This document shows positions 1-7,551 of a stretch of DNA of 9,670 nucleotides, in pieces. The stretch is taken from positions 1 to 9,670 of the forward strand of contig JAZDOH010000067.1 in NCBI GenBank assembly GCA_043798815.1, read 5' to 3'. The notes under the pieces were generated by a model. That model made no database searches. It was given only the letters and a program-made list of their open reading frames with translations, and was not told the DNA's origin. A program made the position numbers and the translations under genes. Position 1 is the stretch's first letter. The number at the start of each line of letters is the position of its first letter. This DNA is from JAZDOH01 sp043798815 (lineage in GTDB: Bacteria; Patescibacteriota; Gracilibacteria; UM-FILTER-43-11).

Positions 1-512
1 TGAACGACTTGCAAATCGAAGGAGATGTTGAAGAAGTCGGACAAAATTATGAAGAAAATGCGGATTTGAAAGATGAATATTTCGGGACAAAAGCTAATCT
101 GCAAACGAATGCAGATGATACCGGAATACACATTTATGAACTCGCGGGAGAGTTGGGAGTAAAAACGCGTCGCTGGGGTGCGGGCGAAAAAGCCAATGAT
201 TTAGAGTGGTTGGCTTATTTTCTCAGACGCATGGAACGGGAAACCAATCGAAAAGCGGAGTTTATTTCCGTAATAGCGCTGTACTGGCCTAAAAAACCAG
301 CTCTAACCTTCCGTGGCGAGTGCAAAGGGATAATTCTTCCAAAACCTCAAGTTGTCTTGGAACCAGGAATCCCGCTTTCGGCTGTGTTTCTCGCCGACGG
401 ACAAACCAAAGTCTTTTCCGCTCTCGAGAAATCGGAAAAAAATCGTATCAGTCATCGCGGTCAGGCAATCAAAAAATGCTCTGACTATCTTTCAAAAAAT
501 TTTGTACAATGA
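1..512 (+). CDS. rdgB: RdgB/HAM1-family non-canonical purine NTP pyrophosphatase (5' truncated by window edge)
   Basis: Members of this cytoplasmic family hydrolyse ITP, dITP and XTP to the monophosphate plus pyrophosphate, keeping deaminated purines out of DNA and RNA. The frame is open from nt 3 and ends in TGA at 510-512. The visible part begins N-D-L-Q-I-E-G-D and shows family landmarks in order: V-E-E-V-G-Q-N-Y-E-E-N-A, the acidic A-D-D-T-G-I motif (usually A-D-D-S-G-L), an F-I-S-V-I-A-L strand, F-R-G-E-C-K-G, and E-K-N-R-I-S-H-R-G-Q-A near the C-terminus. About 15-20 N-terminal residues, including the usual S/T-x-N-x-x-K nucleotide-binding loop, lie outside the window. The TTG at 9 is therefore an internal Leu codon, not a start. 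The usual G-F-G-Y-D-P base-binding loop is replaced by G-I-P-L-S-A-V-F (nt 366-389). The gene ends 4 nt before xer, whose probable -10 box covers its last codons. Family assignment is firm; exact substrate preference is not. Confidence 0.85.
   Translation, partial: NDLQIEGDVEEVGQNYEENADLKDEYFGTKANLQTNADDTGIHIYELAGELGVKTRRWGAGEKANDLEWLAYFLRRMERETNRKAEFISVIALYWPKKPALTFRGECKGIILPKPQVVLEPGIPLSAVFLADGQTKVFSALEKSEKNRISHRGQAIKKCSDYLSKNFVQ
505..510 (+). promoter_or_regulatory. Probable -10 box of xer, leaderless spacing
   Basis: TACAAT (5/6 to the sigma-70 -10 consensus) lies 6 nt before the ATG at 517. A start about 7 nt after the hexamer would fall on the A of the ATG. A weak -35 candidate, CTGACT (481-486), sits 18 bp upstream. 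The box overlaps the last codons and stop of rdgB, and no Shine-Dalgarno site precedes the ATG. Read-through from rdgB is an alternative source of transcript. Confidence 0.5.
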
Positions 513-516
513 TGGC

Positions 517-1413
517 ATGAAACTTCGCGAAGCCATCACTCAATTTTTGGAATATTGCGAAATCGACAAAAATCAATCCCAACGAACGCTGGTGGCTTAT
601 GGTCATTATTTGAGCCGGTTTTCTGGTTTTGCGGGCGACCCGGAACTGAGCGCAATCAACATGGAGCTCGTGAAACGATTTCGATTGCAGCTCAATCGCC
701 TGTCTCCCACCCTTTCGATTAAAACCCAAAGCTATCACATGATCGCCTTGCGGGCGTTCCTCAAGTGGTGCGTGAAACAGGATTTAAAAACATTGGAGCC
801 GGAAAAAATCGAATTGCCAAAAATCCCCCAGCGCACCGTGGAGTATTTGACGCGAGAAGAATTGGAAAGCCTGTTTGGAGCGGTGGATACCGGGAAAATC
901 ACCGGCCTGCGCAACCGGGCGATTTTAGAAATGCTTTATTCCACCGGATTACGCGTGAGCGAACTCACTTCCCTTAACCGAGACCAGCTAAACTTAAATC
1001 GTGGAGAATTCCAGGTGCGCGGCAAGGGACGAAAGGTGCGAATCGTGTTTTTGTCGGAACGAGCCAAAGAGTGGGTGCAAAAATACCTTTCCGCCCGTGA
1101 CGACAACTTTGATCCCCTGTTTCTCAACCATCGTCGTGCGCGAAATAATGCTGATCTCGCCGGTACTCATCGCCGCCTGACAGAAGTCATGATCCAAAAT
1201 GTCGTCCGACAAACAGCGCTAAAGGCCGGCATAGTAAAACGAGTGACGCCTCACAAACTCCGACACTCCTTTGCCACCGAGCTCCTCCTCAATGGCGCCG
1301 ACATCCGTTCCGTGCAGGAAATGCTCGGCCACGCCAGCATCACCACCACTCAAATTTACACGCACATCACCAATAAGAAACTGAAGGAAGTACACGATAA
1401 ATTTCATCGTTAA
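517..1413 (+). CDS. xerC: Xer-type tyrosine recombinase (XerC/XerD family)
   Basis: This is a site-specific recombinase of 298 residues, the usual XerC/D length, expected to resolve chromosome dimers at a dif site during division. Residues 1-90 are the helical core-binding (SAM-like) domain; the catalytic domain follows from about residue 107. All catalytic residues are visible: R146 (G-L-R-V-S-E-L), K170 (G-K-G-R-K), H246 and R249 (T-P-H-K-L-R-H-S-F-A-T), H272 (L-G-H-A-S-I-T-T-T) and the nucleophile Y281 (Q-I-Y-T-H). The start at 517 gives the canonical M-K-L-R-E-A-I N-terminus. The frame stays open upstream to a possible ATG at 352, but that extension reads through rdgB and has no family similarity. 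Whether it matches XerC, XerD or a single-Xer system cannot be settled; no partner recombinase or dif-like site was noticed, and no phage or integron genes are nearby. Its TAA stop shares TTAA with the dnaE stop. Confidence 0.93.
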   Translation: MKLREAITQFLEYCEIDKNQSQRTLVAYGHYLSRFSGFAGDPELSAINMELVKRFRLQLNRLSPTLSIKTQSYHMIALRAFLKWCVKQDLKTLEPEKIELPKIPQRTVEYLTREELESLFGAVDTGKITGLRNRAILEMLYSTGLRVSELTSLNRDQLNLNRGEFQVRGKGRKVRIVFLSERAKEWVQKYLSARDDNFDPLFLNHRRARNNADLAGTHRRLTEVMIQNVVRQTALKAGIVKRVTPHKLRHSFATELLLNGADIRSVQEMLGHASITTTQIYTHITNKKLKEVHDKFHR

Positions 1414-4400
1414 GCCGAAAGCAACTCCTCTAATTCTTGTCTCAATGGCTCCCCATATTGTATTTGGAATGGAACAGGCACGACTTTTTCGCCGATGACG
1501 AGCTCTATTTTTTCGGAGCCCGGGTGTTTTTCAAAAAGGGTTTTGAGTCGGATGAAAAAGGCTTTGTCCACTTCACGGGTGATCAGAATTTGACGAGCTT
1601 TGGTATCGGTGAATAGAGAGGAGTCATGGAGTTCCGTCACCTGGTCGTCGCGAATTTCGAGCACTTCTTCAGCGCCTGCCACCGCCTCCTCTTCCACTTC
1701 CAGACGGCAGGAGCGGGTGATTTTTTCTCCTTCCGTCCACAGTTTTTCTTTTTTGGCCTGTTCCTGGAGTTCTTCGAGCGTCATGGACTTGGCGTCGCGG
1801 ATCACCACCTGCATTTCTCCCATGCGTTTTTCGAGAGTCCCGTCGAGGAAAACCACCTGATCCGGAATCAGCGCATCCACCACTTTGGCATAAGCATTTG
1901 GAAACACCACCGCTTCGCCACGACCAAACGGATCCTCTAAATGCAAAATCGCCATTAGATCACCACGTTTGGTGGTGATTTTGCGCAATCCCGTTAAAAG
2001 CCCTCCCACTTTGATGGGTTGGTTGGGGGTTTTGTGTTCCAATTGATCGAGTGGAACGGTTTTGGCTTCAAAATACTTTTTCAGTCCCGCGAGCGGATGG
2101 GCGGAAACGTACAATCCCAAATATTCCTTTTCCCACGCGAGTCGCTGGCTGGTGGTGGCAGGAGAAAAGGGGGTGAGCTTGAGCTCATGCATATGGGCTG
2201 TACTGCCATCGGAAAGATCGTCAAACAATCCGCCTTGCCCGGCGACAGAGGAAGATTCCGTGGTTTTACCGAATTGAGTGATGACATCATAATTTTGACC
2301 CAATTCATTTCGCTCTCCCAGGCTGTCCATGGCGCCCCCAAAAGCCAATGCCTCAATGGTTTTTTTGTTGAGAATTTTGGCCGGAACGCGCGCCGCAAAA
2401 TCACCGATGGATTTAAAGGATTCCTGAGCGCGGGATTCGATAATCATGTCCACCGACTGATCCCCCAACCCCTTGATGGCGGAAAGTCCGAAACGAATCT
2501 TGCCATCTTCGACGACGGTGAAGTTGGAGCGGGATTCATTCACATCCGGAGGCAACACTTGGATCCCCATGGCTTCGCATTCGCCGATTTCAATGACGAT
2601 GCGATCGGTGTTGCCATAGTCCGCGGACATGAGCGCGGTCATGAATTCCGTGGGATAATGAGCTTTAAGATAGGCCGTTTGGTAGGCGATGAGCGCGTAA
2701 CAGGCCGCGTGAGATTTGTTGAATCCGTATCCCGCGAACGGTTCGACCACTTTATCAAAAATCTTGACGGCAATGACAGAGTCATAACCTTTTTTAACGG
2801 CGCCTTCGATGAACTTTTCACGTTGAGATTCGAGTTCCGAGATGATTTTCTTGCCGATGGCCCGTCGCAAAATATCCGCTTCGCCCAATGAAAATCCGGC
2901 AAATTCCTGGGCGATTTTGAGAATTTGTTCCTGGTAAATGGCAATGCCGCAGGTGGACTCCAAAATGGGCTTGAGACTTGGATGAATATAGGTGACTTTT
3001 TTCCGACCATGTTTGCCACCGATGTAATCGGGAATCCATTCCATGGGACCGGGCCGGTACAGAGCCACCATAGCAATGATGTCTTCAAACGCGGTGGGCT
3101 TGAGCTCCTTTAAATACCGCTTCATCCCCGCGGATTCCAATTGAAATACGCCGGTGGTTTCTCCGCGGGCCATGAGCGCGAAGGTTTTTTTGTTGTCCAT
3201 CGTGATTTCTTTGAGATTGATCTTTTTCACCTTCGTCCGTTCGATGATTTTGAGTGCGGTTTGCAGAATGGTGAGATTTTTGAGCCCCAAAAAATCCATC
3301 TTCAAAAGTCCCAGGGCTTCGAGCGGTTTAGCGGAGTATTGGGTGATGATGCCCGCTTCATCTTTCGGAGGGCGCTGAAGTGCGGTGTATTTAACAAGGG
3401 GTTCGTCGGCGATGACCACTGCACAGGCGTGGACGGACACGTGCCGAACGGCGCCTTCGAGCTTGAGAGCGTTCTCCATCACCTGTTTAAAAGTATCGGA
3501 TTTGTTGATGGCGATTTTGAGATCGGGAGATTCTTCGAGAGCATCGCGAAGGCGCGTGCCGGGACGTTCAGGAATGAGCTTGGCGAATTCATTCATTTCC
3601 GCAAATGGCACGCCAAGCACCCGTCCGACGTCTTTTACGGCCGCGCGAGCCGCCATGGTTCCGAAAGTGCAGATTTGAGCCACGCGATCACGCCCGTATT
3701 TTTCCGCCACGTAATTCAATACTTCGTCTCGCCGGTTGTCCGCGAAGTCCAGATCGATATCCGGCATGGAGATGCGGGCGGGGTTTAAAAACCGCTCGAA
3801 CAGAAGACCATATTTTAGCGGATCGATTTCGGTGATGTCGAGCGCGTACGAAACGAGCGCGCCTGCCGCCGACCCGCGCCCCGGCCCCACCACGATACCG
3901 CGATCCTTTGCCCACTTCACAAAATCCCACACAATGAGGAAGTACCCCGTAAAACCCATTTCGGTGATGATTTTAAGTTCGTAATCGAGACGATGGCGCA
4001 TGTCTTCGGTCACCGTTTTGTATTTTTTCGGCAATCCTTCATGACACAATTCTTTCAGGTAATCATCCGGATTTTTGCCTTCAGGAACGGGAAACGAGGG
4101 AATGTGAGGCGTGTCAAAAGCAAACGACACATTGCAGCGTTCCGCGATTTTAAGGGTATTTTGAATGGCTTCCGGTACTTCTTTGAACGCTTCATAGATT
4201 TCTTTTGGATCCCGCATGGAATAATCCGCGTCCATCATGCTCATGCGGTTGGTGTCTCCCAGATTTTTACCGCTTTGAATACAAATCATGATGTCCTGAG
4301 CCTCGTTGTCTGAGGGGTTTACATAATGCACGTCCGCCGTGGCCACCAGAGGAACTTGGTATTGATTGGAAATGCGAATGAGGGCGTCATTCACGATTTT

Positions 4401-4958
4401 TTGGTGAGGAATGGTGGGATGATCTTGTAATTCCAGGAAAAAATTATTTTTTCCGAAGGTGGTTTGGAATCGTTCAATGAATTCTTTGATCCGTTCTTCA
4501 TTCCCCGCCAAAATCGCCTCCGCGATGTCGCCATTCAGACAACCGGAAAGCGCGATGAGCCCCTTGCCGTATTGCTTGAGTAGATCCCAATCCACACGGG
4601 GCTTGTAATAATAGCCTTCAAGGTGGGCGATGGTCGTGAGCTTGAGCAAATTTTCATACCCTTCCTGCGTTTCCGCGAGGAGTACGCAATGGGTGCGCTT
4701 GTTATCGATCTGGGTGCGTTTGTCGGTGTGTTTATTAAACGCGATGTAAACTTCACACCCCAAAACGGGCTTGATGCCCGCCTGCTTGCAAGCCTTATAA
4801 AATTCAATTCCACCGTGCATCACGCCGTGATCGGTAATGGCAATCGCGGGAGACCCCTGTTCCACCGCCTTTTTTACATACGCTTCCGGCGGCTGCAAAC
4901 CATCAAGGAGCGAATAGTATGAGTGAAGATGAAGGTGAACGAAGGGGTAATCAGCCAT
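1410..4958 (-). CDS. dnaE: DNA polymerase III alpha subunit (DnaE)
   Basis: This is the replicative polymerase of the C family, 1182 residues, typical for DnaE1. Residues 1-280 are the PHP domain, beginning F-V-H-L-H-L-H-S-Y-Y-S-L-L-D-G. Its nine presumed metal ligands are all present: H10, H12, D19, H44, E69, H90, C140, D209, H211. The palm carries G-P-G-R-G-S-A-A-G (358-366) and P-D-I-D-L-D-F with catalytic D402 and D404; the third aspartate is D555 in K-M-D-F-L-G-L. The helix-hairpin-helix region is near 823-845 (G-L-S-A-I-K-G-L-G), and Q908-G-G-L-F912 fits the beta-clamp binding motif. An OB fold (about 982-1055) and a C-terminal domain that in relatives binds tau follow. No separate proofreading subunit is in this window. 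The ATG at 4958 gives the canonical N-terminus and has an extended -10 box only 6 nt upstream, so a leaderless message is likely. Its TAA stop overlaps the xer stop. Confidence 0.98.
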   Translation of the reverse strand: MADYPFVHLHLHSYYSLLDGLQPPEAYVKKAVEQGSPAIAITDHGVMHGGIEFYKACKQAGIKPVLGCEVYIAFNKHTDKRTQIDNKRTHCVLLAETQEGYENLLKLTTIAHLEGYYYKPRVDWDLLKQYGKGLIALSGCLNGDIAEAILAGNEERIKEFIERFQTTFGKNNFFLELQDHPTIPHQKIVNDALIRISNQYQVPLVATADVHYVNPSDNEAQDIMICIQSGKNLGDTNRMSMMDADYSMRDPKEIYEAFKEVPEAIQNTLKIAERCNVSFAFDTPHIPSFPVPEGKNPDDYLKELCHEGLPKKYKTVTEDMRHRLDYELKIITEMGFTGYFLIVWDFVKWAKDRGIVVGPGRGSAAGALVSYALDITEIDPLKYGLLFERFLNPARISMPDIDLDFADNRRDEVLNYVAEKYGRDRVAQICTFGTMAARAAVKDVGRVLGVPFAEMNEFAKLIPERPGTRLRDALEESPDLKIAINKSDTFKQVMENALKLEGAVRHVSVHACAVVIADEPLVKYTALQRPPKDEAGIITQYSAKPLEALGLLKMDFLGLKNLTILQTALKIIERTKVKKINLKEITMDNKKTFALMARGETTGVFQLESAGMKRYLKELKPTAFEDIIAMVALYRPGPMEWIPDYIGGKHGRKKVTYIHPSLKPILESTCGIAIYQEQILKIAQEFAGFSLGEADILRRAIGKKIISELESQREKFIEGAVKKGYDSVIAVKIFDKVVEPFAGYGFNKSHAACYALIAYQTAYLKAHYPTEFMTALMSADYGNTDRIVIEIGECEAMGIQVLPPDVNESRSNFTVVEDGKIRFGLSAIKGLGDQSVDMIIESRAQESFKSIGDFAARVPAKILNKKTIEALAFGGAMDSLGERNELGQNYDVITQFGKTTESSSVAGQGGLFDDLSDGSTAHMHELKLTPFSPATTSQRLAWEKEYLGLYVSAHPLAGLKKYFEAKTVPLDQLEHKTPNQPIKVGGLLTGLRKITTKRGDLMAILHLEDPFGRGEAVVFPNAYAKVVDALIPDQVVFLDGTLEKRMGEMQVVIRDAKSMTLEELQEQAKKEKLWTEGEKITRSCRLEVEEEAVAGAEEVLEIRDDQVTELHDSSLFTDTKARQILITREVDKAFFIRLKTLFEKHPGSEKIELVIGEKVVPVPFQIQYGEPLRQELEELLSA

Positions 4959-4964
4959 GACTTG

Positions 4965-4973
4965 ATTATATCA
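4965..4973 (-). promoter_or_regulatory. Extended -10 promoter of dnaE, leaderless spacing
   Basis: On the minus strand this reads TGATATAAT, a perfect extended -10 (TGnTATAAT). The hexamer (4965-4970) is 6 nt from the ATG, so transcription should begin at or next to the A of the start codon at 4958. A weak -35 candidate, TTCTCA (4987-4992), sits 16 bp upstream; an extended -10 often needs none. No Shine-Dalgarno site is present. Confidence 0.7.
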
Positions 4974-5008
4974 GACCGTATGGCAATGAGAACCCATACT
5001 TCTCTTGC

Positions 5009-5037
5009 TTGCCTAAAGTATATTTTTTTGGTATAAT
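5009..5037 (+). promoter_or_regulatory. Promoter of the 387-residue protein gene
   Basis: TTGCCT (5009-5014, 4/6 to the -35 consensus) is followed after 17 bp by TATAAT (5032-5037) with an upstream TGG, making a full extended -10. The expected start is near 5044, giving a leader of about 10 nt before the ATG at 5054, with no Shine-Dalgarno site. It diverges from the dnaE promoter; the two -10 hexamers are about 60 bp apart. Confidence 0.7.
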
Positions 5038-5053
5038 AAAAAGATTGAATCTT

Positions 5054-6217
5054 ATGGGAAATCCCAATACTGCGCGCGTAGCAAACGATGTAGAACAAGT
5101 CACGCCAGAAGGTGGAGCTGACAATGTTCCATTGGCAATGCGACAAATAAAAGCGGCAAACGACACAAGGGGTGCAGCTGCAAAAGTTCTTCAGAAAAAA
5201 CCAGAAGATGATTTTCCGGAAGAGGCTGGAGTTAAAGCGGCCAAAGATAAATACTGGCAAGGATATTTGGATCAGCATCAAGATGCTTTGGCGGAAAATT
5301 TAGCAACACTGATCAGAGAGTTCAAACCAAAAAGTAACTCTGAATTACGAGCCAAACAGGCGGTCGCTTTTGAGGCCACGGTGGATTATTGCATCGAACA
5401 TGGAAAAGCGTCAGCGGAAACAATCATGCTGGCGTTGATCCATGGAATTGTCAAAGGATTGGTACGCCAGGATCACATCCCTTACTATCAAAAACACTGC
5501 TATCGTTTTCCTGCTCTTGAATTCTTATTGTCCATCGACCTTCATGAGATTCAAGAATTGGCTCGGAGATTTAAAGATGAAAAACCAACATTCAACTTCC
5601 ATGCATTTTACTGGCAAGACATCGTGACTCATCCTCGAGTGGTGAAACGAATTCAAAAAAGCGCTACCGATGATCAAATGGATCACGACCATGCCGGAGA
5701 ATTCCTTCCCGGCGGAAACGCTGAAACAGTAAAAAGAGCGCTCACAAAAAGAGAAGGCGCTGAAAAAACAACGATGGCAGAAAACATGTACGCTGGATAT
5801 TCTGAAATGCTCCGGCACAACCGCAACAATCGGGAAGTTTTCCGGCAAGCGCTCAAAGGATTTTTAATCGCGCATGGCATTGCAATGGCGAAAAGAGCTT
5901 ATGTGTCGGGAGAAAAAGGACAAGATAAATTTGTTCGTTTTGAAAACGTCCATCAAATCCCGAGAATCAGTAGTTTATTCGGAAAACCCAAAACCCTCGC
6001 GGAAATTGATAAAGACATTTGGGCGGCGATAGGTTCCGCGGAGAGAAAACTCTTTCGCATTCTCAAAAATCCCAATGGCTCTTTTGCGGAAGTGCAAAAA
6101 TATTTGTTAAAACAATATCAATTACAAGTGAACTCATGGGATGATTTTTATGACAAAATAGAGAGTGTTGTGGAAAAAATAATCCCCATGACAAGAGCGG
6201 AACGACGCGCGGCTTAA
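5054..6217 (+). CDS. Unrecognised soluble protein, 387 residues
   Basis: I do not recognise this family. Residues 1-65 are rich in Ala, Asn, Asp, Glu and Pro and look disordered. From about 66 on it appears largely alpha-helical, with aromatic and charged patches such as K-Y-W-Q-G-Y (66-71), H-C-Y-R-F-P-A-L-E-F (148-157) and F-N-F-H-A-F-Y-W (180-187). A short His/Asp-rich stretch, D206-D-Q-M-D-H-D-H213, is followed by a Gly-containing turn. The C-terminus is basic (R-A-E-R-R-A-A). No signal peptide, convincing membrane segment or nucleotide-binding loop is seen, so it is probably cytoplasmic. The start at 5054 is chosen because the promoter -10 box (5032-5037) lies between it and the possible in-frame TTG at 5009. 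It diverges from dnaE and converges with cca, sharing the TTAA that holds both stops, so it is probably monocistronic. Its coding pattern resembles its neighbours and gives no sign of recent transfer. Confidence 0.85.
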   Translation: MGNPNTARVANDVEQVTPEGGADNVPLAMRQIKAANDTRGAAAKVLQKKPEDDFPEEAGVKAAKDKYWQGYLDQHQDALAENLATLIREFKPKSNSELRAKQAVAFEATVDYCIEHGKASAETIMLALIHGIVKGLVRQDHIPYYQKHCYRFPALEFLLSIDLHEIQELARRFKDEKPTFNFHAFYWQDIVTHPRVVKRIQKSATDDQMDHDHAGEFLPGGNAETVKRALTKREGAEKTTMAENMYAGYSEMLRHNRNNREVFRQALKGFLIAHGIAMAKRAYVSGEKGQDKFVRFENVHQIPRISSLFGKPKTLAEIDKDIWAAIGSAERKLFRILKNPNGSFAEVQKYLLKQYQLQVNSWDDFYDKIESVVEKIIPMTRAERRAA

Positions 6218-7536
6218 GGAATCAAAAATTGCTTCACAAACTTTTTAGCCTGCGCTTTGGTTTTGATTTTTCCTTCGATCTGTTCCTCGCGCATTGCCTC
6301 TAAAATTTTCCCAATCTGAGGACCAGCTTTGAGTTTGAAGAGTTTCATGAGTTCGTTTCCGGAAAGCAGGGGTTTGGTGTGATCGGAAAGCAGGGGTGTT
6401 TTTTGGTATTCCTCGTACAACCTCATGATCTCCTCATACAATTCCAATCCCACCGGCACTGTGCCATGGGCGTCGCAGTAATGCAGGCGCATGAGGTCGA
6501 TGAACCACGGATGCATAAAGAGCCCGACTTGATGGGCGCGTCGCATTTGGGGGATGAACCCAATGGCCATGTGGTGGTCGATCATCCAGGTAATTTTGCT
6601 AGTTTCCGCTCCACTAAACTTCAATCGACGACAAATCGAAGCGGCAAGTTGCGCGCCTTCATGAGCATGACCGTCAAAACGAATACGATCGGGTTTGATG
6701 GCAAATGTCGCGGGTTTGCCGACGTCATGGAGCAACACCGCCCAAACGAGTTCTTTGGTGGCCCATTCCGGCGGCAAGTCGTGCAGGGATTTGAGGAGAT
6801 GGGTAAACACGTCCCCCTCCTGGTGATACTGGGTTGGCTGTTTAACGTTTTTGGTCGCTTCAATTTCGGGCAAAATTCGGTTTAAAATCCCAAATTCGTC
6901 CAATTCCCGCAGGCTGTGCGCACGATGAGGATGGAGAAGCATTTTGGTCAGTTCGTCTGCGACGCGTTCACGGGAAATATCATCGACCAAGTGAGCCAAA
7001 TCACGAAGGGCGTTTTTGGTGGTGGACGCGTATTTAAAACCAAATTGGTTTTTAAACCGAACCGCGCGCAAAATACGCAAATGATCTTCCTTAACTCGCT
7101 CATGCGGCTCGCCGATGAAGCGGATGATTTTATTTTGAATGTCTTTTTGCCCATCGACGTAATCGAGCACCTTTTTTTTGATCGGATCATAAAAAAGTCC
7201 GTTGATGGTGAAGTCGCGGCGCACCGCGTCTTCTTTGGCAGAGGTAAAAGTGACGGCATTGGGCCGACGGCCATCCGAGTAGCCGCTGTCTGAACGGAAT
7301 GTGGCCACTTCAAAATGATGTCCATGCACCACGGCGATCATCACCCCGAACCGTTTGCCCACTGGAATGGTTTTGGGCAACAGCTTTTCGATTTCATGGG
7401 GTTTGGCGGAGGTGGCGATGTCGTAATCTTGAGGATCCTGTTCCATTAAAAGGTCGCGGACGGATCCACCGGCAAAATAAGCCTCGTGACCGGCTTTGCG
7501 GAGCGTGCGGATGATTTGGATGGCTAGTTTTTCCAT
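6214..7536 (-). CDS. cca: CCA-adding tRNA nucleotidyltransferase / poly(A) polymerase family, with HD domain
   Basis: This is a class II nucleotidyltransferase of 440 residues that adds CCA to tRNA 3' ends or, less likely, poly(A) to RNA. Motifs in order: G23-G-S-V-R-D-L-L; the catalytic pair D37 and D39 in D-Y-D-I-A-T; R-R-D-F-T-I-N-G-L (106-114), which helps choose ribose and metal; and E150-D-H-L-R154 followed by I-L-R-A-V-R-F, the E-D-x-x-R element that templates C and A. From about residue 236 an HD domain begins, with candidate metal ligands H246, H270-D271, H290 or H292 and D320-H321; in E. coli CCA enzyme a comparable domain is a phosphohydrolase. A short basic helical tail ends the protein. 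The start M-E-K-L-A-I is the usual one just before the first helix. CCA enzymes and bacterial poly(A) polymerases are hard to separate by eye, so the gene symbol is tentative. It overlaps the stop of the upstream-strand gene and starts 15 bp from pepA. Confidence 0.9.
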   Translation of the reverse strand: MEKLAIQIIRTLRKAGHEAYFAGGSVRDLLMEQDPQDYDIATSAKPHEIEKLLPKTIPVGKRFGVMIAVVHGHHFEVATFRSDSGYSDGRRPNAVTFTSAKEDAVRRDFTINGLFYDPIKKKVLDYVDGQKDIQNKIIRFIGEPHERVKEDHLRILRAVRFKNQFGFKYASTTKNALRDLAHLVDDISRERVADELTKMLLHPHRAHSLRELDEFGILNRILPEIEATKNVKQPTQYHQEGDVFTHLLKSLHDLPPEWATKELVWAVLLHDVGKPATFAIKPDRIRFDGHAHEGAQLAASICRRLKFSGAETSKITWMIDHHMAIGFIPQMRRAHQVGLFMHPWFIDLMRLHYCDAHGTVPVGLELYEEIMRLYEEYQKTPLLSDHTKPLLSGNELMKLFKLKAGPQIGKILEAMREEQIEGKIKTKAQAKKFVKQFLIP

Positions 7537-7544
7537 CGGGATTA

Positions 7545-7550
7545 TTGTAA
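7545..7550 (-). promoter_or_regulatory. Probable -10 box of cca in the 15-bp divergent gap
   Basis: The minus strand reads TACAAT here, with 8 nt to the ATG at 7536. The expected start lies within about a base of the start codon, again a nearly leaderless message. A -35 candidate, AGGACA (minus strand of 7568-7573, 4/6), sits 17 bp upstream and lies within the 5' end of pepA. Confidence 0.5.
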
Positions 7551-7551
7551 C

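Noticed and set aside
352..516. Longer N-terminus for the Xer recombinase, starting at 352
   Set aside because: The 55 extra residues read through rdgB in another frame and have no Xer similarity; the start at 517 gives the canonical N-terminus and has a -10 box at leaderless spacing.
1959..1979. Inverted repeat with 8-bp arms (ATCACCAC / GTGGTGAT) inside dnaE
   Set aside because: It falls in the conserved OB-fold coding segment I-T-T-K-R-G-D and is explained by codons; the following T-run is only four bases long.
2019..2891. 290-codon open frame on the plus strand within dnaE
   Set aside because: It is antisense to conserved DnaE sequence, with Phe/Gly/Arg-rich composition typical of a shadow frame and no recognisable motif.
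5009..5053. TTG start giving 15 more residues to the 387-residue protein
   Set aside because: The extension contains the promoter itself (TATAAT at 5032-5037), so a transcript from that promoter cannot include it.
4874..5281. 135-codon minus-strand frame across the dnaE 5' end and the divergent gap
   Set aside because: It would cover both divergent promoters and the starts of two better genes, and has no recognisable motif.
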